Shown here: piece by piece, positions 30,000 through 38,800 of the stretch | How positions within the stretch are numbered: the first letter of the stretch is position 1 | Layout of the letters: every line of letters begins with the position of its first letter | NCBI GenBank assembly: GCA_958421945.1 | Contig: CATZMZ010000009.1 | Coordinates: forward strand, 1 to 63,629 | Reading direction: 5' to 3' | DNA from: an uncultured Eubacteriales bacterium | GTDB taxonomy: Bacteria > Bacillota > Clostridia > Christensenellales > Borkfalkiaceae | DNA: 63,629 bases | The notes under the pieces: model-generated | What the model was told of the DNA's origin: nothing | Database searches by the model: none | The model's input: only the letters and a program-made list of their open reading frames with translations | Position numbers and translations under genes: made by a program

Positions 30000-31175
30000 T
30001 CAGTAAGTCCCCGCGGTATTTAATGCTGCGCCGTCTTCCGTCGTTTTGATTTTAGACGTTTTGCGTCGTTCGTTCAGTGCGTCGAGATATTTCTTGCTAT
30101 CGACGGGAAGAGTAACTTCCTCGCCGCCGTTCCAGCCCGAATATTCTATGGCGTTCATCAACTCTACGCCGTTTATCCCCTCCGTACCGTTGACAAAAAG
30201 CGGCTCTTTGCCTAAAATCGCATTTACCATATTCTGAATGATTCCTGCGTGCTGGGGATTTTTGCCGTCCGTTTCCACTTCTACGATTTCACACTCTAAC
30301 TGCGCCCCGCCGAAGGTGTTTTTGGGATCGAGCGAAAATTCTCTGCTGTCCGCCGCGGTTTTAAACCATTTGAGCGAGCCGTTTTCGCAAAGAAGCTTGC
30401 CCTTCGTTCCCGAAATTTCAAAACGATTAGTTCCGGGAGCTTCCCCGGTGGTCGTAATAAAAATACCCGTCGCGCCGTTGTCGTATTCGAAATACGCGGT
30501 AACGTCGTCTTCAACTTCGATATCGTGCCAGCGCCCGTATTTACAAAAGCCGCGTACCGTTTTGGGAAGTTTACCCACAATCCACTGAACGAGGTCGAGC
30601 TGATGCGGGCATTGATTGATAAGCACGCCGCCGCCTTCGCCCGCCCACGTCGCGCGCCAGCTACCGGAATCGTAATACGTCTGCGTTCTGTACCAGTCGG
30701 TTATTATCCACGTAACTCGCTGCAATTCGCCCACGCCGCCCTGCTCTACTATTTCTTTCATTTTTCTGTACACACAATTCGTGCGCTGATTGAACATCAT
30801 TGTAAAAAGCGCGTTGCTCTTTTTTGCCGCTTCGTCCATATCGCGAACCTGATCCGCATAAACGCCCGCGGGTTTTTCGCATATAACGTGTATACCGCGC
30901 GCAAGACACGCCTTGACGATTTCCGGGTGCAGATAATGCGGGGTTTCCACCATTACCGCGTCGCATACGCCGTCGTCGAGCATTTTTACGTAATCGTCGT
31001 AAAATTTAACGTCCTTTCCTTGCAAATCGCCTTTTATCGCTTCAATTTTTTTTGAATTAGTATCGCATACCGCGGTAACCGCGGCGTTCTCTATTTCGCC
31101 TTTATTGAAAATGTTTTTTATATAAGACGAACCCTGATTGCCTACGCCCACTATCCCGAATCTTACCGTTTTCAT
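30000..31175 (-). CDS. Gfo/Idh/MocA-family oxidoreductase (second)
   Basis: A 391-residue member of the same dehydrogenase family. The Rossmann motif is GVGNQGSSY (residues 10-18). CEKPAG lies near 98, and GGGVLINQCPHQLDLVQW carries the likely catalytic His. The segment after residue 240 is longer than in its neighbour. Its ATG overlaps the stop of the isomerase-like gene (ATGA), implying translational coupling. Together with that gene it fits an oxidise-then-isomerise or oxidise-then-eliminate scheme for a sugar or glycoside. Confidence 0.9.
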   Translation of the reverse strand: MKTVRFGIVGVGNQGSSYIKNIFNKGEIENAAVTAVCDTNSKKIEAIKGDLQGKDVKFYDDYVKMLDDGVCDAVMVETPHYLHPEIVKACLARGIHVICEKPAGVYADQVRDMDEAAKKSNALFTMMFNQRTNCVYRKMKEIVEQGGVGELQRVTWIITDWYRTQTYYDSGSWRATWAGEGGGVLINQCPHQLDLVQWIVGKLPKTVRGFCKYGRWHDIEVEDDVTAYFEYDNGATGIFITTTGEAPGTNRFEISGTKGKLLCENGSLKWFKTAADSREFSLDPKNTFGGAQLECEIVEVETDGKNPQHAGIIQNMVNAILGKEPLFVNGTEGINGVELMNAIEYSGWNGGEEVTLPVDSKKYLDALNERRKTSKIKTTEDGAALNTAGTY

Positions 31176-32020
31176 TTGACGAATTCTCCGTTTCTTTCAG
31201 TATAACCGTCTTTAACGAGTATGTCTTTTATCGCTTTTACGGCAGCGTCGAACGCTTCTCTCGGCGAAGTGAATAAAAATTTATTTTTCATTTTCGCCTT
31301 GTCTATGTCTGCGTAGCCGTCGAACACGGTAAGGTGCGGTTCGAGCGTTAAAACCTTATCGTCTTTTATGTCGGCAACGAGCTTGGATATTTTGCCGTCA
31401 CCGAACCCCGCGGGAACTATCTCTTGCGTTGTTTCTATCACGTCCTTTATATGAAAATAAATTGCGCGGTGATGGAGAAGCGCGAGCGTTTTGTCGGCTT
31501 TTTCTCCGCACTGAATAAAGTTTGCGGGGTCGTAAACGCAATATAACCCTTTTACGTTATCGAGCAAATCGACCTCTCTGTCTGCGACGTCACCGTAAAT
31601 GTCCTTCTCGTTTTCGTGACACATTTTTACGCCGAAGGTTTTTCCTATCTCTACCATTTTGTTGAGATTGTCTATAACCCTATCCCTATCGCCGTAAGCC
31701 TTATAAAAACTGAACATTCTTATTTTATCCGTCCCAAAAACGTTTGCAAGCTCGCAAACGTGTTTCACCTTCTCGGAATATTCGGAAAAATCCGTATCGA
31801 TATTCACCTTACCGAGCGGAGAGCCTATCGACCACGCGGAAACGCCTTCGTCCCGCATCTCCTTCTGATAATCCTTTGCTTCTTCCACGGTAAAGTTTAT
31901 AACGCTTTTGCCGTTTATCCCTCGGACTTCCATTAAAGAAAGTCCGTTTTCTTTCAACGCCTTGATTTGACCTTTGAGAGAGCTGTCCGCCTCGTCTGAA
32001 AATGCCGCTAATTTAATCAT
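31172..32020 (-). CDS. sugar-phosphate isomerase/epimerase-like TIM-barrel protein
   Basis: A 282-residue xylose-isomerase-like TIM barrel (AP endonuclease 2 superfamily). Metal-site candidates are the Glu in MCHENEKD (near 155), the Asp in VYDPANF (near 185), the His in YFHIKD (near 211) and the Glu in LTLEPH. Relatives are isomerases, epimerases and, next to Gfo/Idh enzymes, keto-glycoside lyases. The ribosome site is AAGGTG. The family is clear; the reaction is inference. Confidence 0.87.
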   Translation of the reverse strand: MIKLAAFSDEADSSLKGQIKALKENGLSLMEVRGINGKSVINFTVEEAKDYQKEMRDEGVSAWSIGSPLGKVNIDTDFSEYSEKVKHVCELANVFGTDKIRMFSFYKAYGDRDRVIDNLNKMVEIGKTFGVKMCHENEKDIYGDVADREVDLLDNVKGLYCVYDPANFIQCGEKADKTLALLHHRAIYFHIKDVIETTQEIVPAGFGDGKISKLVADIKDDKVLTLEPHLTVFDGYADIDKAKMKNKFLFTSPREAFDAAVKAIKDILVKDGYTERNGEFVK

Positions 32021-32037
32021 AATTTTTCACCTTTATT

Positions 32038-34056
32038 TTAGTCTATATAACACTCTTTTCTTAATTGATTGTATTCTTTGACGAACTCCGCCTGAGTTTC
32101 CAAAGGATAGAACGAACCGAAATTCTTCATAACGATTGCCATAGGAGAAAGCTTTACGTGACTTAAACGCTTTATCGCGGTTTCTTTCTCGCCGTCGGTA
32201 AGACTACCATCGGCTTTAATTTTTTCCGTAGCGTCCTCTAATATCGAAAACTGCTTTTCCAAAAATTCCAGCGGGTATGTTTCCGCCTTGTTATAGGAAG
32301 TCTGCGCTGCGGATACCTTAATCGACAACTTGCCTTCCGCTTTCATCTCGGAATAGAAGCTCTCGTAAATATCGATTATTTCTTTAACCGCGTTCGCCGC
32401 CGCGCCGTAGTATAAAGTGAGATATTCGTTAAGCAACAGATTTATATCCCAGTCGAGATTCCAGTAAAGTCTGTTCGCTATATACATTCTTAAATCCGCG
32501 TGCCATATTTCTTTGCGGCTGCTGCTACATTCACTGAATATATATTCCGCGCCCGAATCCCTGTATAATCTGAGATTTTCCCTGTAATAAGACAAGCTCG
32601 GGTAATACATAAGCGAATCAAAATAGTTCATCACGTAATCCCATACGAGCAAATGCTTCGCGCAGACCGACCACCCCTCGAACATCTTTTTATAATAATC
32701 GTATTGCGGTTGTCGCTCGTCGCTTATCGCATAAGCGTAATCCGCGTCTATCGGCGCAACCCGCATATACACGTTTTCGTTGGCTACGCACAAATCGCTT
32801 ATCGGTTCGTAAGTTCCGTCCGCCTTTACTGTAACGGGCGGCTCTTCGGAATCGTGATACGCAAACGCCGAGAAATTCACCGTTCTGCCGTTCTGCGTTT
32901 CTTTAAGCCAAGTGTTGACCTCGCGTTCTACGCAGTTTATAAACATAACCATTACGCCGGAATACCCCGGTCCGCCGGGATAACCGCCGAATTTGGCGTA
33001 GCGCGACAGGCAGGTCTGGCATTTGCAAACGAGTCCGCGATAGTCCATAATTCCGATATGAAACCAGTTATAGTTTTCGCCGTCCTTGCCGCTTAAAACC
33101 CCTTTTATTTTGTCGATGATTCTTCTCGTTCCGCTCGGTCCGTCTTTAAGCGTTCCGTCCTCCGCAATACCGTTGGTAAAGCATATATCGTAATATCCGT
33201 ACGTGCTGGGATTAGTTACGTCCGTCCAGTATTCGGGGTGTGCCTGCGAAAGGGGAATGCCTTTTTCGTGCGTGCCGCAGTCGCAATCGGCTATATCGCT
33301 TTTATTTAGATATCCGACCCCGGGATAAGCCGCGTAATCCGTGGCGTTGTGATATTCTCTGCCGGGGTTATACCATTCGCCGTAATACGTGCGGCTGTGA
33401 TTATAATATGCGGGACTGTATCTCGAATCCACCGCGTAAGAATGCCATTTGCGCATCATAAATTCCGGCTCTTCCTTTATGTCGCAGGGATAAAGACTTA
33501 TCGTGGAAGTCTTTGGCACGTGAGTACTCGTCGCGGTTAGCCATCTCACACCGAAAAATCTCTCTATAAAACTGTAAACGCCGTATCGCGCGCCGCGTTC
33601 TAATTCCGCGGAAATGAACACGTTGTCCCCTACCGTTTTTATCACGAAGCCGTCGTATTTGATATCGTCCGTTTTTATGCCGTTCTCTTCCGCAAGAGCG
33701 GTTTTTCCCACGGAAATAAACTTATCGCTTATAGACTTTGTTCCGTCGCTTTCGGTATAAACGGGCATATACGCGCCGGACACGTCGCGGGCGTAAGAGG
33801 ATAGCTCTTTGGAACTTTCTATAACGTCCGTTCCCGCGCCCTGCGGAATTATTATGACGTAATCGGTTTTGCCGTCCGTTATAAATTCTTTGGCTTTGGC
33901 TGCATAATCTATCCCCGTGGTGTAATCGTAAGGCTTTTCGTACTCTATCGTTTTTGGTTTCGGTTCTTTATTGCAAGCGCAGGAAGAACAAGTAATCGCA
34001 ATCGCCATAGAGGCGGCAACAACCGCCTGAATTTTTCTTTTATAATTCATCGTCAT
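32038..34056 (-). CDS. secreted DUF4838 lipoprotein (glycoside-hydrolase-like)
   Basis: A 672-residue protein with a signal peptide and Cys-rich lipobox (ITCSSCAC at 21-28), so it should sit on the outer face of the membrane. The N-terminal domain holds GVYSFIERFFGVRW (159-172). The DUF4838 core has CKCQTC (344-349), FAYH followed by EPP (398-407) and APIDADY (434-440). These are the same signatures as in the cytoplasmic paralogue, which has an extra C-terminal part. It probably trims the glycan outside the cell. Its start overlaps the stop of the 935-residue gene (ATGA). A second in-frame ATG lies two codons later. Confidence 0.82.
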   Translation of the reverse strand: MTMNYKRKIQAVVAASMAIAITCSSCACNKEPKPKTIEYEKPYDYTTGIDYAAKAKEFITDGKTDYVIIIPQGAGTDVIESSKELSSYARDVSGAYMPVYTESDGTKSISDKFISVGKTALAEENGIKTDDIKYDGFVIKTVGDNVFISAELERGARYGVYSFIERFFGVRWLTATSTHVPKTSTISLYPCDIKEEPEFMMRKWHSYAVDSRYSPAYYNHSRTYYGEWYNPGREYHNATDYAAYPGVGYLNKSDIADCDCGTHEKGIPLSQAHPEYWTDVTNPSTYGYYDICFTNGIAEDGTLKDGPSGTRRIIDKIKGVLSGKDGENYNWFHIGIMDYRGLVCKCQTCLSRYAKFGGYPGGPGYSGVMVMFINCVEREVNTWLKETQNGRTVNFSAFAYHDSEEPPVTVKADGTYEPISDLCVANENVYMRVAPIDADYAYAISDERQPQYDYYKKMFEGWSVCAKHLLVWDYVMNYFDSLMYYPSLSYYRENLRLYRDSGAEYIFSECSSSRKEIWHADLRMYIANRLYWNLDWDINLLLNEYLTLYYGAAANAVKEIIDIYESFYSEMKAEGKLSIKVSAAQTSYNKAETYPLEFLEKQFSILEDATEKIKADGSLTDGEKETAIKRLSHVKLSPMAIVMKNFGSFYPLETQAEFVKEYNQLRKECYID

Positions 34057-36860
34057 TTCCCAACCTTTACATTAAACGTGTATTTCGTATAGTTATAATT
34101 AGAATCGTGCGCGTAATACGTAATTTCATAAACGCCGCAATTTTCAAAAATCACTTCTTTATCGGGTTTTGTGTCGATTATAGCATAATCGTAAAGATTT
34201 CTTACGCTCACGTAAACCGCAAGCTTGCCGTCCGCGTTATCTTCCGCTTCTGCGGCGGGCAAAACTATTTTCGTCCCTTTAACGACTTCCTCCGCTATTC
34301 TTCCAAAGATTTTCAACGACGGGGAAACGTTGTCGTAAGCTTTGACGGTATAAACGACCGTTTCGGTATTTTTGCCGTCGGACACCTCGTAAATTACGGA
34401 ATATTCGCCTATCATTCCGCAAACAAACGAGATTTTTTCGGACGCGTCTCTCTTTTTTGTAACCACGCTTTCGTCGGGGGCTTTTACCGTAACCGTTACC
34501 GTACCCGCGTCCGATAATACGTCGTATGCCTTAGCCGTGGGAAGATTTACCGTCGAGCCGAGTTCCGCTTTGGTGTTTTTTGCAAAATGCTTGTTAAACA
34601 AGAGAACGGGAGCGGTCTTGTCCGACCAGGGTTTTCCCGCTGCTTTATCCATAGCCTGATTCGCGAGCAAAGAAAGAATGACGGCGGAATTCTCTTTTGC
34701 TTCTCCGAAACGAAAACTAATATAGCTAAGATCGGCGTCGTAACCCGGAAGCTCGCACACGTAAACCGAAGAATACGTGCTGTATAAAACGTTGTTTTCT
34801 ATATAGAGAGTGATCGAGGAATTATTTTCGGTAAGCGTGCCGTCTATCGTATAACTCTCGCCCGTTCCGTTTATCCGAACAACGCTTTTGCCGCTGTTTT
34901 TGGAGTCTTTTGCGATTCTTATAAACAAGTCCGCGCATTTACCCGACACGTCGCTTAAAATAACGTCGAAGTATCCGAATGCGTTCGCGCCGCCCGCCGC
35001 GTTGAGAATTATATAAGTCTTTTTATCGGAAGGACCCGTTACCACGGGGAACGCGAAATCAGCGCGCCCGTCGCCCGAAAGAGCGGAGATTTTTACGCCT
35101 TTTGCTCCATCCTCCGCTACGGCAGAGCCATCCGATAAGAAATAGCTCGCGGGGGTTGCGCCCGAGCTTTTCACGACCGCGACGGAAAATTCCTTTTCCT
35201 TGCTGCCGAGCGCGGTAGTTGCAACGTATTTAACGGAAATATCGTTCTTCGTTCCGTCTGCGGCAAACTTTCTGTCGTTTGATAAAAGCTTGCCGTCCGC
35301 GTAAATTTTTACGTCTGCGGCTTCGCCCGTCTTGCCGTTGAACGCTTCCGCCTCGGGGAAAATCACTTCCAAACCCGCCGTAACGGCTTTGGGCATACCC
35401 GAAACGATGAGAACGGTATCGTCTTTTATTTCGAGCGAAAAGCTCTTTACCGCCGTTTCGCCCGAATACGGCTTACATTCGACGAGCAGCGTGAGCGTGC
35501 CGCCGACTTTGCCGATTGTCGTCCTTCTGTTTTCTTTCAGGACTATTTCCGTCCCGTTAAAAAACAATCTTTCGGTTTTCACTATTTTGCCCGAACCGCC
35601 GTAATAATCGGTTTCGGGAATATATATTTCGGAATTAAGCGCGGCTTCCCCGAAATCTTCTTTCATGTAAATGCTGATGGGTGTTTGTTCCTCGTCAATC
35701 TTAAAGAAAACGCTTTTCGTCGCGGAAGTTTTAGGGTTAGTCGCGGTGTAATCCACGCGATAATCCCCCGCCTTGTCGGGAACGAACTCGCCGTCGATAA
35801 TTTCTTTGTTCTGTTCTTCGTCGCCGCAGAAAATCTTTACCGAAACGTTTTCGCCTATGCCGTAATACCAGTCGAAAGCGGATACCTGCGGAAGTTTATA
35901 AGACAAGCCTTTCGCACCGTCAGGGAGATAGGTCTTTCCATCTAACTCCTCGGAATATTCCTTGGTAAATTTATCGAATTGTATTTCGGGAGAAGGAAAC
36001 GAAGCGTTGTTCTTAAATTCCCCGTCCACGTTTGAGCCCGCAACGGATTTAATAATCACGCCGCCCTCGTAAGCGTCGCTTAAAAAGGATGCGGAAACGC
36101 TGACCTTGCCCCTTCCGTTTTTAAAGCCTTTCCATACGGAATCCGCGCCCACATGGTCGGGGTTGTCGAGTTCCAAAATAGAATAATAAACGGGCAAGCC
36201 TCTGTTCTGCGTAACGATATAAATCGTTTTTTCTTCGTAATCCAGAGAAACGGAGAACGGGTGCGCGGGGTTTTGCGGACTCCAGTCCTCTATGGGAGAA
36301 GTGGAAGAACGTTTTATTCCGTAATTGAAGCCCGTATTTCTGTAATAAACGCCGTAGCTTCCGTCTCTCACCGTATCGCCGGAAACGGCTCTGTCAAGAC
36401 CGTTATACCTGACTCTCGTGTAGATAACCAGATTGCTGTAATCGGTATAAGCGTAAAGCGACACCGAGTTTGAGGGATCGTCCGCGTCGGTAAGAGTAAC
36501 GGTCAGATTGTCTATCATAGACACGTTCTCTTTGCCGGTAAGCGCGTAAAATTCTATAAACGGCTTGGTTTTGTCGAACGTTTCGAAATAAATCGCGTTG
36601 TTATAAGAAAAATCTATCATCGCGTTTTCCTGCGAAACGTATATGCCGGAATCGCTCGCGCCTATTGCCGTACCTTTGAAGAACTTGCTTTCTACCTCTT
36701 TGCCGACGGAAATCTTACCCGTGTTTACGGTAAAAACGTCCGCTTTGCTTTCCGTCCGGGCGGCTCTTGCGGGGAATATCAGCGCGCCCGTTAATACGAA
36801 CGTCGCCGCGCAAGCCGCAAGAATCACAATAAGCGCGTTCCTTTTTTTAGTTTTATTCAT
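34053..36860 (-). CDS. large secreted Ig-like multidomain protein
   Basis: A 935-residue exported protein with a long signal peptide (charged MNKTKKR followed by a hydrophobic stretch to about residue 33). The N-terminal ~250 residues are beta-rich and look like a jelly-roll or carbohydrate-binding fold. Several Ig-like repeats follow, the last two (about 750-935) of the HYR type with 'DKTAPVL' and 'DNVSPSLK' starts. No LPXTG anchor and no lipobox were seen, so it may be released or held non-covalently. No catalytic motif is evident. It probably presents or binds the glycan for the importer. The start overlaps the permease stop (ATGA). Confidence 0.72.
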   Translation of the reverse strand: MNKTKKRNALIVILAACAATFVLTGALIFPARAARTESKADVFTVNTGKISVGKEVESKFFKGTAIGASDSGIYVSQENAMIDFSYNNAIYFETFDKTKPFIEFYALTGKENVSMIDNLTVTLTDADDPSNSVSLYAYTDYSNLVIYTRVRYNGLDRAVSGDTVRDGSYGVYYRNTGFNYGIKRSSTSPIEDWSPQNPAHPFSVSLDYEEKTIYIVTQNRGLPVYYSILELDNPDHVGADSVWKGFKNGRGKVSVSASFLSDAYEGGVIIKSVAGSNVDGEFKNNASFPSPEIQFDKFTKEYSEELDGKTYLPDGAKGLSYKLPQVSAFDWYYGIGENVSVKIFCGDEEQNKEIIDGEFVPDKAGDYRVDYTATNPKTSATKSVFFKIDEEQTPISIYMKEDFGEAALNSEIYIPETDYYGGSGKIVKTERLFFNGTEIVLKENRRTTIGKVGGTLTLLVECKPYSGETAVKSFSLEIKDDTVLIVSGMPKAVTAGLEVIFPEAEAFNGKTGEAADVKIYADGKLLSNDRKFAADGTKNDISVKYVATTALGSKEKEFSVAVVKSSGATPASYFLSDGSAVAEDGAKGVKISALSGDGRADFAFPVVTGPSDKKTYIILNAAGGANAFGYFDVILSDVSGKCADLFIRIAKDSKNSGKSVVRINGTGESYTIDGTLTENNSSITLYIENNVLYSTYSSVYVCELPGYDADLSYISFRFGEAKENSAVILSLLANQAMDKAAGKPWSDKTAPVLLFNKHFAKNTKAELGSTVNLPTAKAYDVLSDAGTVTVTVKAPDESVVTKKRDASEKISFVCGMIGEYSVIYEVSDGKNTETVVYTVKAYDNVSPSLKIFGRIAEEVVKGTKIVLPAAEAEDNADGKLAVYVSVRNLYDYAIIDTKPDKEVIFENCGVYEITYYAHDSNYNYTKYTFNVKVGK

Positions 36861-37864
36861 CCTTTAAGTCCTCCTACCATAAAGTTACTTCTCATAAGCT
36901 TTTGCCCCGACAGATATAAAACCATAGACGGGATGATGATAATGGTATACCCCGCGAACACGTGCACCTGCGAAAGGTCTTTGCTCGTCAGCTCCCTGCC
37001 CATTCTGTACATACCGTAAGAAAGGTTAGGCGTGCTGGGGTACCATATAAGAAAGTTTTCGTAATTGTTCCAGTCCGCGATAAAGCTCAGGATATAAACG
37101 GTAGCAACCGTCGGTAACGCCATAGGCAGAATTATTCTGAACATTATCGTATAAGGGTTTGCGCCGTCTATCTGGGCGGCTTCCGTATAAGTTTGCGGAA
37201 TCGCTTTCAGCGCGACGTAAATAATCATAAAATACAAGCCGGAAAATGCCGTTGCGGGCGGGATAAGCACCTTTATATACATTCTGTCGTAAAGGTTCAT
37301 TTTCTGCAGCACCATCATCTGCGAGGCGTTGCTGCCGGCTATCGGTATCATCATAATGAGTATACCGAAGTTATAAAGGAATTTGCCGCCGAAGAACTTG
37401 AATCTCGCAAGGACGTAAGCGACGAGCGTCATCCAGCCGACGGAAACGATCGGCGCGACCGCGGAATAATAAATACTGTTTATAAACATATCGGTTATTC
37501 CGTAGGTGGTAGAGCCCTGCGACACCTCGAAGTTGGCGATAACCTGCGCGTAATGCTCGAAGTGCAAATCGTTAAGCGCGGGGAGCGAGAACTTGCTTAC
37601 ACCGGGCATATCCCACACGAGCGGGTCTTTGACCGAGTTATAAAGCATCCATATAAGCGGAACGAACAGCGTAAGGCAATAAATAACTATAGCCGTGCCG
37701 ACTGCCGCCCACAGCAGTTTGGAAACGATAGTCGCCGCGCCCGTACCTTTAAAGTTAAGCGATTTCTTTTTTCCGTTTTCGCTTTTAACGAGAGCTTGCT
37801 TTACGAGCATAACCGCAAAGAGAATCAAAAACAAAGCAAACACGCATAAAATAAGACCTGTCAT
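36857..37864 (-). CDS. CUT1 sugar ABC permease, MalG type
   Basis: A 335-residue inner-membrane permease with about six helices in its core. The N-terminus has an added helix (residues 1-20) and a cytoplasmic loop before the usual MalG start. The EAA loop, EAAQIDGANPYTIMFRIILP (near residue 230), contacts the ATPase. It should pair with the MalF-type protein encoded just upstream. No ATP-binding gene is in the locus, so a shared MsmX-like ATPase elsewhere is expected. The ribosome site is AGGAGG. Confidence 0.92.
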   Translation of the reverse strand: MTGLILCVFALFLILFAVMLVKQALVKSENGKKKSLNFKGTGAATIVSKLLWAAVGTAIVIYCLTLFVPLIWMLYNSVKDPLVWDMPGVSKFSLPALNDLHFEHYAQVIANFEVSQGSTTYGITDMFINSIYYSAVAPIVSVGWMTLVAYVLARFKFFGGKFLYNFGILIMMIPIAGSNASQMMVLQKMNLYDRMYIKVLIPPATAFSGLYFMIIYVALKAIPQTYTEAAQIDGANPYTIMFRIILPMALPTVATVYILSFIADWNNYENFLIWYPSTPNLSYGMYRMGRELTSKDLSQVHVFAGYTIIIIPSMVLYLSGQKLMRSNFMVGGLKG

Positions 37865-37876
37865 CGGTAACCTCCT

Positions 37877-38800
37877 TTAATTGTCCGTTCTGTCCAGCGT
37901 CCCCATCAAAAATTTGATAAGGAACACCACGGGAACAGTAAACAAAGAAACCACAAGTCCCGAAGTTGCCACCGCAGGGTACTGCATAAAATCGTGTACG
38001 CCTGAAATACCGACGGCTTTCGTAAAGAAATACCCAAGTCCCCACAAGTCTTCCGGCGCGCTGCCCATATAAAAGACGAGAAGCGAACCCGAAAAAGTAA
38101 ACATAGAAGTCGCGTTCGTTACGAAGGTCGTAGAGAGCGTGGGCCAGATAAGCGGCAGAACGATGCTGAAAAATTCTCTCGAATCGCTTGCGCCGTCTAA
38201 CTGTGCGCTTTCAAAGATTTCTCCGCTTATCGCGCGGATTGCGTTTGAGTATAAAAGCGTACTCGTTCCGAACGACACCCAAATCGTATAGAACAGGTTG
38301 TTTCCGTAGGCAAGGCGCGCGTCGTTGAAGATATCGAAGGGCTGCGCCTTGTCGAGAACTCCCCAGGAAACGAGGATTTCTTTTAACGAATAAGTAACGA
38401 ATTCCTTATAAACGAGCGCGAACACCATACTCGAAATGACCTGCGGGAGCATAACCACTATAGACACGAATTTAGTGCATGGCAATTTTTTTGCGACGTA
38501 ATACGCCATGATAAGCTGAAGCGGCGTGTTGATTATGGTAACAGTCCACCACATTTTAATCGAGCGCAAAAAGCTGGGCCACGCCGCGCCGTTTGCAAGC
38601 GTACCCGTAAAAAACTCTTTAAAATTCTCCAGACCGACCCAGCTGTATTCGCCCGCGATATCTATTTTTCTGAACGCCAACAAAAAAGAGTTAAAGTTTA
38701 CGAAAACGTAGAATATCGCAAAGCTTATAAGCGGGAGGATAAGAATGGATAGAATAAACGCCCCGTCTTTGACGGGTTTTTTCTTAACCGTTTTTATCAT
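37877..38800 (-). CDS. CUT1 sugar ABC permease, MalF type
   Basis: A 307-residue membrane permease with six predicted helices. The EAA-like loop ESAQLDGASDSREFFSIVLP lies near residues 190-210. It begins by overlapping the binding-protein stop (ATGA) and is followed after 12 bases by the MalG-type permease. The trio forms an oligosaccharide importer. Substrate identity is not evident. Confidence 0.92.
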   Translation of the reverse strand: MIKTVKKKPVKDGAFILSILILPLISFAIFYVFVNFNSFLLAFRKIDIAGEYSWVGLENFKEFFTGTLANGAAWPSFLRSIKMWWTVTIINTPLQLIMAYYVAKKLPCTKFVSIVVMLPQVISSMVFALVYKEFVTYSLKEILVSWGVLDKAQPFDIFNDARLAYGNNLFYTIWVSFGTSTLLYSNAIRAISGEIFESAQLDGASDSREFFSIVLPLIWPTLSTTFVTNATSMFTFSGSLLVFYMGSAPEDLWGLGYFFTKAVGISGVHDFMQYPAVATSGLVVSLFTVPVVFLIKFLMGTLDRTDN

